Shown: in pieces, positions 16,565 through 24,442 of the stretch
Position numbering within the stretch: position 1 is the first letter of the stretch
Layout: each line of letters opens with the position of its first letter
From: Caulobacter sp.
GTDB lineage: Bacteria; Pseudomonadota; Alphaproteobacteria; Caulobacterales; Caulobacteraceae
Direction: 5' to 3'
DNA: 64,000 nt
NCBI GenBank assembly: GCA_030680355.1
Contig: JAUXVF010000031.1
Coordinates: forward strand, 248,001 to 312,000
Position numbers and translations under genes: made by a program
The notes under the pieces: generated by a model
The model's input: only the letters and a program-made list of their open reading frames with translations
Told to the model about the DNA's origin: nothing
The model's database searches: none

Positions 16565-17066
16565 GGCGCAGCCTCGCGGCCATCAGGCTCAGCCCGACCA
16601 GGCCGGCCGAGGCCAGTCCGTTCCAGCCGGCCATCGACAGACCCAGGAACACCCAGGCGGCTTCGTCGCAGGCCGGGGGCTTGATTTTGGCGCCGTCGAG
16701 CAGGGCCTGCAGACTGCCGAGATTGGCCATGCCGCCGCCCGAGGCGCAGGTCGCCGGGCCGGGCCAGAACTTCCACTCGGCTCCGGCGTGATAGACGGCC
16801 ACCCCGACGCCGACGAGGAAGACGACGGCCAGCAGCAGGCTGCCGAGGCGGCGGATTCGGTCATCCCTGAGCAGCTGCCGCGCGCCGAACAGGATCAGCC
16901 CGAGCGTCAGCGCCACCCAATAGACCTCACGCGCCTTCAGACACAGGGTGCAGGGGGCCAGATGGCCGATGGTCTCGAAGCCATGGGCGATGGCCAGCAT
17001 CAGGGCGGAGATCAGGGCCGCCGCCAGGGGCCAGTTCGCCAGAGCGCGATTGAGCAGAGGTTTCAT
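16557..17066 (-). CDS. dsbB: Disulfide bond formation protein B
   Basis: 169 aa with four predicted membrane helices. The first periplasmic pair is APCTLCLKAREVYW (CxxC near residue 39); the second pair is given by ATCASGG and PPACDEAAW (about 108 and 135). DsbB passes electrons from DsbA to quinone, which fits its position beside coq7. It overlaps coq7 and starts 1 nt after the yqaA-like gene stop. Confidence 0.9.
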   Translation of the reverse strand: MKPLLNRALANWPLAAALISALMLAIAHGFETIGHLAPCTLCLKAREVYWVALTLGLILFGARQLLRDDRIRRLGSLLLAVVFLVGVGVAVYHAGAEWKFWPGPATCASGGGMANLGSLQALLDGAKIKPPACDEAAWVFLGLSMAGWNGLASAGLVGLSLMAARLRRD

Positions 17067-17067
17067 G

Positions 17068-17667
17068 TCAGCAGGCGCCGCCAGATCCGGATCCCAGATA
17101 ATGGCTCGCCACCAGCCCGATCACAACCAGACCGACGGCGAGGCCGGCGACCAGGGCCAGGCGGCGCTCGATGATCGGCAGCATGGTCGGGCCGAACTTC
17201 TTGACCACGCCAGCGACCAGGAAGAACCGCGCGCCGCGGGTCACCACCGAGGCGGCGACGAACACCGGGAAGGCGAACTGGGCCAGGCCCGAGGCGATGG
17301 TCACCAGCTTGTAGGGAATGGGAGTGGCGCCCTTGATCAGGATCACCCAGACGCCCCATTTGTCGTACCAGCAGCGGAAGTCGGCCAGGCCGCTGGCGTG
17401 GCCGCTCAGCGACATCAGCCACAGCGCCGCGTCCTGCAGGAAATAGCCGATGGCGTAGCCGAGCATGCCGCCCAGCACCGAGGCCAGGGTGCAGATCCCC
17501 GCATAGCGCCAGGCCTTCTCGGGCCGGGCCAGCACCATGGGCGCCAGCATGACGTCCGGCGGCACGGGAAAGAAGGAGCTCTCCGCGAACGAGATCGCGA
17601 ACAGGGCGGAGGGGGCGTGTCGAGAGGCCGCGAGCCCCATCACCCAGTCGTAAAGTCGGCGCAGCAT
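17068..17667 (-). CDS. YqaA-family (SNARE-associated/VTT domain) membrane protein
   Basis: 199 aa. Membrane segments flank the conserved ESSFFPVPPDVMLAPMVL and the GATPIPYKLVTIASGLAQFAFPVFVAAS block, hallmarks of the YqaA branch of the DedA/VTT family. DedA proteins move lipid carriers such as undecaprenyl phosphate; for YqaA no substrate is established. First gene of the yqaA-dsbB-coq7 run. Confidence 0.88.
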   Translation of the reverse strand: MLRRLYDWVMGLAASRHAPSALFAISFAESSFFPVPPDVMLAPMVLARPEKAWRYAGICTLASVLGGMLGYAIGYFLQDAALWLMSLSGHASGLADFRCWYDKWGVWVILIKGATPIPYKLVTIASGLAQFAFPVFVAASVVTRGARFFLVAGVVKKFGPTMLPIIERRLALVAGLAVGLVVIGLVASHYLGSGSGGAC

Positions 17668-17770
17668 CCCGCTGTGCTATCAGGGCGGATCGGTATTGTC
17701 TCGCGTCCCCGCGCTTCACCCAGTTCGTTTCATATGATACTAACTCGCTCGCACCGAGAAGGAGACTGTG

Positions 17771-18856
17771 ATGAACGCCCAACCCAAGGCCGACCTGTTC
17801 GAAAACCCGCTCGGCACCGCCGGTTTCGAGTTCGTCGAATTCACCTCGCCGGAGCCGGAAAAGCTCAAGGCGCAGTTCGAGCTGATGGGCTTCACGGCGG
17901 TGTCGAAACACCGCTCCAAGAACGTGCTGCGGTTCCGTCAGGGCGACGTCAACTTCATCCTCAACATGGAGCCGGAGGGCCAGCCGGCCGCGTTCCGGGA
18001 AGTCCACGGCCCGTCGGCCAACGCCATGGCCTTCCGCGTGCGCGACGCCGCCAAGGCCCTGACCATGGCCGTCGAGCGCGGCGCCACGCCGGTTTCCGGC
18101 AAGGTCGGTCCGATGGAGCTCAACATTCCGGCCATCGAGGGCATCGGCGGCGCCAACCTCTATCTGGTCGACCGCTTCGGCGCGGCCGAGATCTATGACG
18201 TCGATTTCGTCGCTATTCCGGGCGCGGCCGAGCGGGAAGCGGCCAACAGCGTCGGCCTGACCTATCTCGATCACCTTACCCACAACGTCTTTCGCGGCGG
18301 CATGGCCAAATGGGCGGAGTTCTACGAGCGGATTTTCAATTTCCGCGAGATCCGCTACTTCGACATCGAGGGCAAGGTCACCGGCCTGTTCTCCAAGGCC
18401 ATGACCAGCCCTGACGGCAACATCCGCATTCCGCTCAACGAGAGCCAGGACGAGCAGAGCCAGATCGAGGAATTCCTCCGCGACTACAAGGGCGAGGGCA
18501 TCCAGCACCTGGCCTTCGGCACGGACGACATCTTCAAGACCGTCGAGGCCCTGCGCGCCCGCGGCGTCAAGTTCCAGACCACACCCGACAGCTATTATGA
18601 ACTGCTCGACGCCCGGGTCCCCGGCCATGGCGAGGACACCGCCCGCCTGCACAGCCAGAACATCCTGCTCGACGGCGCCCCGACCGAGGGCCAGGGCCTG
18701 CTGCTGCAGATCTTCACTGAAAACCAGGTCGGCCCGATCTTCTTCGAGATCATCCAGCGCAAGGGCAACGAGGGCTTCGGCGAGGGCAATTTCAAGGCCC
18801 TGTTCGAGTCCATCGAACTCGACCAGATCAGGCGCGGGGTGGTGAAGGAAGGCTAG
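17771..18856 (+). CDS. hppD: 4-hydroxyphenylpyruvate dioxygenase
   Basis: 361 aa from the ATG at 17771 (RBS GAAGGAG). It converts 4-hydroxyphenylpyruvate to homogentisate. Two VOC domains are present; the iron ligands are the His in TYLDHLTHNV (about 166), the His in GIQHLAFGTDD (about 244) and the Glu in GPIFFEIIQRKG (about 325). First gene of the tyrosine catabolic cluster. Its stop overlaps the stop of a convergent coiled-coil ORF. Confidence 0.96.
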   Translation: MNAQPKADLFENPLGTAGFEFVEFTSPEPEKLKAQFELMGFTAVSKHRSKNVLRFRQGDVNFILNMEPEGQPAAFREVHGPSANAMAFRVRDAAKALTMAVERGATPVSGKVGPMELNIPAIEGIGGANLYLVDRFGAAEIYDVDFVAIPGAAEREAANSVGLTYLDHLTHNVFRGGMAKWAEFYERIFNFREIRYFDIEGKVTGLFSKAMTSPDGNIRIPLNESQDEQSQIEEFLRDYKGEGIQHLAFGTDDIFKTVEALRARGVKFQTTPDSYYELLDARVPGHGEDTARLHSQNILLDGAPTEGQGLLLQIFTENQVGPIFFEIIQRKGNEGFGEGNFKALFESIELDQIRRGVVKEG

Positions 18857-19074
18857 ACTTCGATCAGGTCAAGGCGGCGCTCGATGCGTTCGAGGCGTCC
18901 GTCGAAGCGGTCCATATGTCGGTTCATCGAGGTCAGGTTTTCCTCAACGGACGACAGGCGCACCTTCACGTGGCGCATGTCCTCCTTCAGGGTCGAGATA
19001 TCGACCTCCATGCGAGACTGGCTCGCCTGGATGCGCTGGAGCATCGGAACGACGATGTCGGTCACTTCGGACAT
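18853..19074 (-). CDS. Small coiled-coil protein
   Basis: 73 aa from the ATG at 19074 (MSEVTDIVVPMLQRI); the ORF-track start at 19125 would overlap the divergent peptidase start. The rest is a continuous heptad pattern, RMEVDISTLKEDMRHVKVRLSSVEENLTSMNRHMDRFDGRLERIERRLDLIEV, so a helical rod. Similar small coiled-coil ORFs are frequent in alphaproteobacteria without known role. It is the only minus-strand gene inside the tyrosine cluster and overlaps hppD by 4 nt at the stops. Confidence 0.62.
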   Translation of the reverse strand: MSEVTDIVVPMLQRIQASQSRMEVDISTLKEDMRHVKVRLSSVEENLTSMNRHMDRFDGRLERIERRLDLIEV

Positions 19075-19100
19075 AGCGTGAACATAGGGCATTCGGGTCG

Positions 19101-20147
19101 ATGAGGCAATATCAAAAACTCGCAATGGTTGTGGTGGGAATTTTTGCCCTCACCGCCACCCCCGCCCTCGCCAAGCCCCAATGGGCGATCGTCATCCACG
19201 GCGGGGCGGGCGTCATCGAACGCAAGGACCTGACGCCGGAGACCGAGGCCGCCTATCGCGCCGCCATGGCCCGGGCGGTGGCGACCGGCACGGCCGTCCT
19301 CGACAAGGGCGGCACGGCCATGGACGCGGTCGAGGCCGTCATTGTCGAATTCGAGGACGACCCCCTGTTCAACGCCGGCCGTGGCGCGGTGTTCACCGCC
19401 GAGGGCGGCAATTCCCTGGATGCGGCGGTCATGGACGGCGCGACGCTGAACGCCGGCGCCGTGGCCGGCGTGGCCCGCACCCGTCATCCGGTCCGCTTGG
19501 CCCGGGCGGTGATGGAGAAGTCGCGCCATGTGATGATGGCCGGGTCCGGCACCGACGCCTTCGCCGCCTCGGTCGGGCTGGAACAGGTCGAACCGTCGTT
19601 CTTCTTCACCGAGCGGCGCTGGAGCCAGCTGGTCAAGGCCCTGACCGACATGGGCCTGCCGATCCCGCCGCGTCCGGCCGGCGCGCCGGCGCCCCAGGCC
19701 TTCACCCCCATCCCCGACGACCGCAAGTTCGGCACCGTCGGCGTCGTCGCGCTCGACACGGCCGGCAATGTCGCGGCCGGAACCTCGACCGGCGGCGCCA
19801 CGGCCAAGCGCTGGGGCCGGGTCGGCGACAGCCCGATCATCGGCGCCGGCACCTATGCGTCGAACCAGTCCTGCGCCGTCTCGGCCACCGGCACGGGCGA
19901 GTATTTCATCCGCCTGACCGTGGCCCGCGAGATCTGCGCCCTGGTGCAGTACAGGGGTCTGACCCTGCAACAGGCCGCCGACACCGTGATCCAGGACCGG
20001 CTGACGGCCCTCGGCGGCGACGGCGGCGTCATCGCCATCGCCCCGGACGGCCAGATCGCCTGGAGCTACAACACCTCCGGCATGTACCGCGCCCGCGCCG
20101 CGCAGGGGCAGGCGCCGGTCATCGCCATCTACAAGGACGAACCCTGA
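19101..20147 (+). CDS. Isoaspartyl peptidase/L-asparaginase (Ntn hydrolase)
   Basis: 348 aa with signal peptide (MRQYQKLAMVVVGIFALTATPALA), so probably periplasmic. It has the plant-type asparaginase fold: HGGAGVIERKDLTPE at the N-terminus, the self-cleavage site KFGTVGVVALD (nucleophile Thr at about 213) and TSTGGATAKRWGRVGDSPIIGAGTYA. It removes isoaspartyl residues from peptides or hydrolyses asparagine. It ends 2 nt before hmgA, so the two are probably co-transcribed, which is unexpected for a tyrosine pathway. Confidence 0.9.
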   Translation: MRQYQKLAMVVVGIFALTATPALAKPQWAIVIHGGAGVIERKDLTPETEAAYRAAMARAVATGTAVLDKGGTAMDAVEAVIVEFEDDPLFNAGRGAVFTAEGGNSLDAAVMDGATLNAGAVAGVARTRHPVRLARAVMEKSRHVMMAGSGTDAFAASVGLEQVEPSFFFTERRWSQLVKALTDMGLPIPPRPAGAPAPQAFTPIPDDRKFGTVGVVALDTAGNVAAGTSTGGATAKRWGRVGDSPIIGAGTYASNQSCAVSATGTGEYFIRLTVAREICALVQYRGLTLQQAADTVIQDRLTALGGDGGVIAIAPDGQIAWSYNTSGMYRARAAQGQAPVIAIYKDEP

Positions 20148-20149
20148 TC

Positions 20150-21283
20150 ATGGCCAAAGGAAACTGGATCCCCGTTCGCGGCGCGCAAGGGCGGCACAGC
20201 CGCCAGGCCCACGCCGACCTGCCGGAAGGAACCTATGAGCGGGAGATGTCGAAGGAGGGCTTCTTTGGCCCGGCGGCCTTCCTCTATCACCGCAACCCGC
20301 CGACCGGCTGGACCAGCTTCGAAGGGCCGCTGCGCCCGCGCGCCTTCGACCTCAACGGCCTGAACGACGCGGCGTCCTCGCCCTGGGACGCCCCGGTCAT
20401 CCTGCACAACGCCGCCTGCGAGATGCGCTTCTGGAAGCTCACCGCCGCCATGCCGGATCTGGCCCGCAACGCCGACGGCGATCAGCTGCTGTTCGTCCAC
20501 GCCGGGGCAGGGGACCTCTACTGCGACTTCGGTCGCATCGCCTATGAGGCCGGCGACTACCTCTACCTGCCGCGCGGCACGATGTGGCGGCTCAGCCCCA
20601 CGGCGCCGACGGCGGTCCTGATGATCCAGGCCACCAACGGCCACTTCACCCTGCCGGACAAGGGCCTGCTCGGCCCCCACGCCCTGTTCGACCCGGCCCT
20701 GCTCGATACGCCGGTCATGGACGAGGCCTTCCGCGCCCATCAGGCGGAGACGGGCGACTTCCCGGTGCGGATCAAGAAGCGCGGCCAGGTCTCGACAGCG
20801 ACCTATCCCTGGAACCCGCTCGACGCCGTCGGCTGGCATGGCGAGCTTGCCCCGGTGCGGATCAATGTCCGCGACTTCCGGCCCCTGACCAGCCACCGCT
20901 ACCATCTGCCGCCGAGTGTCCACACCACCTTCCTGGCCGAGCGGTTCGTGGTCTGCACCTTCGCCCCGCGTCCGTTCGAGACCGATCCGGGCGCCATCAA
21001 GATCCCGTTTTTCCACAACAATGATGACTATGACGAGGTGCTGTTCTACCACGCCGGCGACTTCTTCAGCCGCGACGGCATCGACGCCGGGATGATGACC
21101 TTTCACCCCTCGGGCTTGACCCATGGTCCGCACCCCAAGGCGCTGAAGAACATGCTCAGCCAGCCCAAGGCCGCGACCGACGAATACGCGGTGATGATCG
21201 ACACCCGCGACCCGCTGGAGGTCGGGGAGGGGGCCGCGACCGTGGAGAACGCGGCCTATGTCGACAGCTGGAAGACATCATGA
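20150..21283 (+). CDS. hmgA: Homogentisate 1,2-dioxygenase, short form
   Basis: 377 aa from the ATG at 20150. It opens the ring of homogentisate to maleylacetoacetate. Conserved features are the metal-site region FFHNNDDYDEVLFYHAGDFFSR (about 285-306) and the HPSGLTHGPHPKAL block near 325. At 377 aa it is shorter than the about 430-aa classical enzyme; this short type is usual for Caulobacterales and sphingomonads. Its stop overlaps the next ATG (ATGA). Confidence 0.93.
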   Translation: MAKGNWIPVRGAQGRHSRQAHADLPEGTYEREMSKEGFFGPAAFLYHRNPPTGWTSFEGPLRPRAFDLNGLNDAASSPWDAPVILHNAACEMRFWKLTAAMPDLARNADGDQLLFVHAGAGDLYCDFGRIAYEAGDYLYLPRGTMWRLSPTAPTAVLMIQATNGHFTLPDKGLLGPHALFDPALLDTPVMDEAFRAHQAETGDFPVRIKKRGQVSTATYPWNPLDAVGWHGELAPVRINVRDFRPLTSHRYHLPPSVHTTFLAERFVVCTFAPRPFETDPGAIKIPFFHNNDDYDEVLFYHAGDFFSRDGIDAGMMTFHPSGLTHGPHPKALKNMLSQPKAATDEYAVMIDTRDPLEVGEGAATVENAAYVDSWKTS

Positions 21284-21558
21284 GCGACGCCTTCATCGAC
21301 CCCGACTTCCTGGCCATGGCCGAGGACGAACTCAAGCGCGCGATCACCATCCGCTGGCGCGAACTGGTCAAGGTCACCCCATGGGGCGATACCTTCGAGG
21401 GAATTTCGCCTGCTGGTAGAAATGTAGAGGTCGAACGAAACTATCTCTGGGCGAGCGAGCCTGGCGGGGACATTCTGGTCGAGATCACGGTGTTTGGCGG
21501 GCCCTCGCGTTACGACGCGGGCGCCAAGGTCAGCCGGGTGATCCAAAAGGGCCCCTAA
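21280..21558 (+). CDS. Small protein of unknown function, coupled to hmgA
   Basis: 92 aa, overlapping the hmgA stop by 4 nt. It starts MSDAFIDPDFLAMAEDELKRAITIRWRELVKVTPWGDTFEGISPAGRNVEVERNYLW and continues as a short beta-rich domain. No motif I can name. Local GC is lower around 21410-21440 than in neighbours. Translational coupling to hmgA suggests a role in, or riding with, homogentisate catabolism. Confidence 0.7.
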   Translation: MSDAFIDPDFLAMAEDELKRAITIRWRELVKVTPWGDTFEGISPAGRNVEVERNYLWASEPGGDILVEITVFGGPSRYDAGAKVSRVIQKGP

Positions 21559-21586
21559 GGCGGCCCGTGTCTTCGAAGGGGCGAGG

Positions 21587-22324
21587 ATGGACCACAGTGA
21601 ATTTCCCTATGGCGTGGAGGAGATGCCGGGCCTGCTGACGCCGCTCGGCGTCCTGGGCTGGTTGCTGGCCCTGGCGCTGCTCGTGGCGCTGCTGGCGCAA
21701 AACAGGGGCCCCCGCAAGCGTCCGGGGACCCTGGACGCCATCCACGCCACGGTGCTGGCCGCGGCCCGCTTTGCGCTGAAACAGGACGAGTTCGGCGTTC
21801 TGCGCGGCGTCGATATCCTGCGCCGCGTGATCCGCACCCATCTGGGCGGCGTGCTGCTGGCCGGCGCGTCCCTGAACAAACAGATGAAGGCGCTGGGCGC
21901 GGCGGTCGGCGAGTCCGACGACAAGAAGGACAAGAAGAAGGACGGCCACGGCGGGGACGCTCACGGCGGTGATCACGGTCACGGGACGGCCGCGGCGCAC
22001 CATGGCCACACGACCTCCGCCACGGACACGCCGGGCGCGGTGGCCAACACCGTCCAGGGCCACAGCATCACCGTCAATGTCGCCGGCGAAGCCGGGGCGC
22101 ATGGCGAGGCCGGTCACGGGCCCGACGAAAAGCCTCCGACTCTGGAGGAGCAACTGGCCCTGGCGCGCAAGGCGGTGCGAGAGTTCGAGGCCTGGTGGAG
22201 TGACAAACCCGCGCGCATGGCCGAACTTCGGGCGGCGCATGACGACCTGACCACCGCCTGGAAACCCGACCCGGCCCTGATGGCCATGATTGACGACAAG
22301 CCCGGCCTCCCTCGATCGCACTGA
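21587..22324 (+). CDS. Membrane-anchored histidine-rich protein of unknown function
   Basis: 245 aa. One membrane segment (LGVLGWLLALALLVALLA, about 21-38), a helical region, a lysine/aspartate stretch (DDKKDKKKDG), then a His/Gly-rich tract HGGDAHGGDHGHGTAAAHHGHT (about 124-146) and a second His-containing stretch near 170, ending in a helical domain EEQLALARKAVREFEAWWSDKPARMAEL. His-rich tracts often bind Zn, Ni or Co. It lies between hmgA and fahA; the function is unknown. Confidence 0.72.
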   Translation: MDHSEFPYGVEEMPGLLTPLGVLGWLLALALLVALLAQNRGPRKRPGTLDAIHATVLAAARFALKQDEFGVLRGVDILRRVIRTHLGGVLLAGASLNKQMKALGAAVGESDDKKDKKKDGHGGDAHGGDHGHGTAAAHHGHTTSATDTPGAVANTVQGHSITVNVAGEAGAHGEAGHGPDEKPPTLEEQLALARKAVREFEAWWSDKPARMAELRAAHDDLTTAWKPDPALMAMIDDKPGLPRSH

Positions 22325-22333
22325 AGGAAAACA

Positions 22334-23347
22334 ATGAAACTCGCGTCCCTGAAGTCCGGCCGTGACGGTCGCCTCGTCGTCGTCTCCAGTGATCTGGCCT
22401 GGTACGCGACCGCCGAAGCCATAGCCCCGACCCTGCAGGCGGCGCTGGATGACTGGGAGCGATGTGAACCGTTGCTGCGCGGCCTGGCCGAAAGCCTCGA
22501 AAACGGATCGGTGCCGCGCGAGCGCTTTCACGAGCATGACGCGGCCTCGCCGCTGCCCCGCGCCTATCAGTGGGCCGACGGCAGCGCCTATGTGAACCAT
22601 GTCGCCCTGGTGCGGCAGGCCCGCGCCGCCGAGATGCCGGCCAGTTTCTGGACTGATCCCCTGATGTACCAGGGCGGCTCCGACGGCTTCCTCGGCCCGC
22701 GCGATCCCATTCCGCTCAACGACGAGGCCTGGGGTTGCGACCTGGAGGGCGAGATCGCCGTGATCACCGGCGACGTGCCGCTGGGCGCCGGCCGTGACGA
22801 GGCCCTGGCGGCCATCCGCCTGGTCATGCTGGTCAACGACGTTTCCCTGCGCAACCTGATCCCGGGCGAACTGTCCAAGGGCTTCGGCTTCTTCCAGGCC
22901 AAGCCGGCCAGCGCCTTTTCGCCGGTGGCGGTGACGCCAAGCGCCCTTGGCGAGCGCTGGAAGGATGGCAAGCTGCACGGCGCTCTCGAGGTCGAGCTCA
23001 ACGGCAAGTCGTTCGGCCAGGCCGACGCCGGCGTCGACATGACCTTCGATTTCGGAACCCTGATCGCCCACGCGGCGAAGACCCGCGCCCTGGGCGCCGG
23101 GACCATTATCGGCTCGGGCACGGTGTCCAACCGCGACTCTGACGGCGGTCCAGGCAAACCGATCAGCCAGGGCGGCCTGGGCTACAGTTGCATCGCCGAG
23201 GTGCGAACCGTCGAGACCCTGCTCGCCGGAGAGGCGAAAACGCCCTTCCTGACCCACGGCGACACCGTCCGGATTGAGATGCGCGACGAAAAACGCCATT
23301 CGATCTTCGGCGCCATCGAACAGCAGGTGGCGGTCCCGGGCCAATAG
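22334..23347 (+). CDS. fahA: Fumarylacetoacetate hydrolase
   Basis: 337 aa. It performs the last step of tyrosine breakdown, fumarylacetoacetate to fumarate and acetoacetate. The FAH fold is clear: metal-site LEGEIAVITGDVPLG, VMLVNDVSLRNLIPGELSKGFGFFQAKPASAFSPVAVTP and the C-terminal GTIIGSGTVSN and FLTHGDTVRIEM. This is the bacterial short type. RBS AAGGAAA. A maleylacetoacetate isomerase (maiA) gene is not seen beside it. Confidence 0.93.
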   Translation: MKLASLKSGRDGRLVVVSSDLAWYATAEAIAPTLQAALDDWERCEPLLRGLAESLENGSVPRERFHEHDAASPLPRAYQWADGSAYVNHVALVRQARAAEMPASFWTDPLMYQGGSDGFLGPRDPIPLNDEAWGCDLEGEIAVITGDVPLGAGRDEALAAIRLVMLVNDVSLRNLIPGELSKGFGFFQAKPASAFSPVAVTPSALGERWKDGKLHGALEVELNGKSFGQADAGVDMTFDFGTLIAHAAKTRALGAGTIIGSGTVSNRDSDGGPGKPISQGGLGYSCIAEVRTVETLLAGEAKTPFLTHGDTVRIEMRDEKRHSIFGAIEQQVAVPGQ

Positions 23348-23360
23348 GGAGAAGCCGGAG

Positions 23361-23855
23361 ATGAGCGCGGACGTCACCCACCTGCCTCGCAAACGCGGGT
23401 CCGACACCCTGGTGCTCGACGACTATCTGCCCTACCGCCTGTCGATCGCCTCCAACGGCGTCTCCGGCCTGATCGCCCGCGCCTACCAGGACCGGTTCGG
23501 CCTGACCATTCCGCAGTGGCGGTTGATGGCGGTGCTGGCCGAAGACCCCCTGACGCCCCAGGCCCTCGTCGCCCGCACGGCCATGGACAAGGTGACGGTC
23601 AGCCGGGCCGCCCAGGGCCTGGTGACCCGCAACCTCGTCGCCCGCACGGCCAGCCCGTCCGACGGCCGCTCCCACAGCCTGTCGCTGACCGAAACCGGCC
23701 GCCGCCTGCATGGCGAAATCGCGCCCCTGGCCCTGGCCTATGAGGCGGCGCTGCTGACCGGACTGGCGCCGGCCGACGTGGTTTTGCTCAAACGGCTGCT
23801 GGCCCGGCTGGAGGCGGCGGCGGCCCGATTGTCCGGCGAGGCGCCAACGCGTTGA
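23361..23855 (+). CDS. MarR-family transcriptional regulator
   Basis: 164 aa from the ATG at 23361, 14 nt after fahA, with RBS GGGAGAAGCCGGAG. The winged helix spans [51 protein letters not shown] (about 60-110). MarR regulators of this size that end homogentisate operons usually repress them until an aromatic intermediate binds. The local role is inferred from position. Confidence 0.9.
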   Translation: MSADVTHLPRKRGSDTLVLDDYLPYRLSIASNGVSGLIARAYQDRFGLTIPQWRLMAVLAEDPLTPQALVARTAMDKVTVSRAAQGLVTRNLVARTASPSDGRSHSLSLTETGRRLHGEIAPLALAYEAALLTGLAPADVVLLKRLLARLEAAAARLSGEAPTR

Positions 23856-23903
23856 CCTGACGCCGCCTGTCGCTAGATTGCGCGACCGCCTTCCCGTGCT
23901 GCG

Positions 23904-23989
23904 GGCCCCTGTGGTGGAATTGGTAGACGCGCCGCACTCAAAATGCGGTTCCGCGAGGAGTGTCGGTTCGAGTCCGACCGGGGGCACCA
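23904..23989 (+). tRNA. tRNA-Leu (anticodon CAA)
   Basis: 86 nt with encoded CCA. Acceptor GCCCCTG pairs with CGGGGGC (one GU), D-arm TGGTGGAATTGGTAGACGC, anticodon arm CCGCA-CTCAAAA-TGCGG giving anticodon CAA, a long variable arm TTCCGCGAGGAGT, and T-arm GTCGG-TTCGAGT-CCGAC. The long variable arm confirms a leucine class II tRNA. Confidence 0.96.
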
Positions 23990-24021
23990 TCATCCGCCGT
24001 TTGTCGCGGCAAGGAGACATC

Positions 24022-24306
24022 ATGGCCCATTCGAAAATCGGCGCCGCCGCCGCTCTGGCCAGGCTCACCGGCTGGTCCGCGGCCGACGGCCGTGACGCCA
24101 TCGTCAAGACCTTCACCTTCGACGACTTCAACGCCGCCTTCGGGTTCATGACCCGCGTGGCGCTCAAGGCCGACAAGCTCGACCACCATCCCGAATGGTC
24201 CAATGTCTACAACCGGGTGGAGGTGCTGCTGGCCACCCATGACGCCGACGGCGTCACCGACCTGGACGTGACCCTGGCCGGGTTCATGGACAAGATCGCC
24301 GCCTAG
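24022..24306 (+). CDS. phhB: Pterin-4a-carbinolamine dehydratase
   Basis: 94 aa from the ATG at 24022 (RBS AAGGAG). It regenerates tetrahydropterin for phenylalanine hydroxylase. The signature [31 protein letters not shown] at about 52-82 holds the catalytic His-His pair. Its place after the homogentisate genes suggests phenylalanine-to-tyrosine input, but phhA is not in the window. Confidence 0.93.
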   Translation: MAHSKIGAAAALARLTGWSAADGRDAIVKTFTFDDFNAAFGFMTRVALKADKLDHHPEWSNVYNRVEVLLATHDADGVTDLDVTLAGFMDKIAA

Positions 24307-24442
24307 GGCGGCCTGATCGACGAGAAAATCGCGCGCCGGCGCGATGATCTCTGGACCCGTCCGCCCCGATACAGGCTAGGCTCTACCTAACCATTGATCA
24401 CCCCGGCATGAACGGGGCGACGTACGGGCAGGAGCGGACCGG

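Noticed and set aside
17063-18652. 529-aa minus ORF opposite hppD
   Set aside because: Antisense of hppD; the real minus gene in this area is the YqaA protein at 17068-17667 in another frame.
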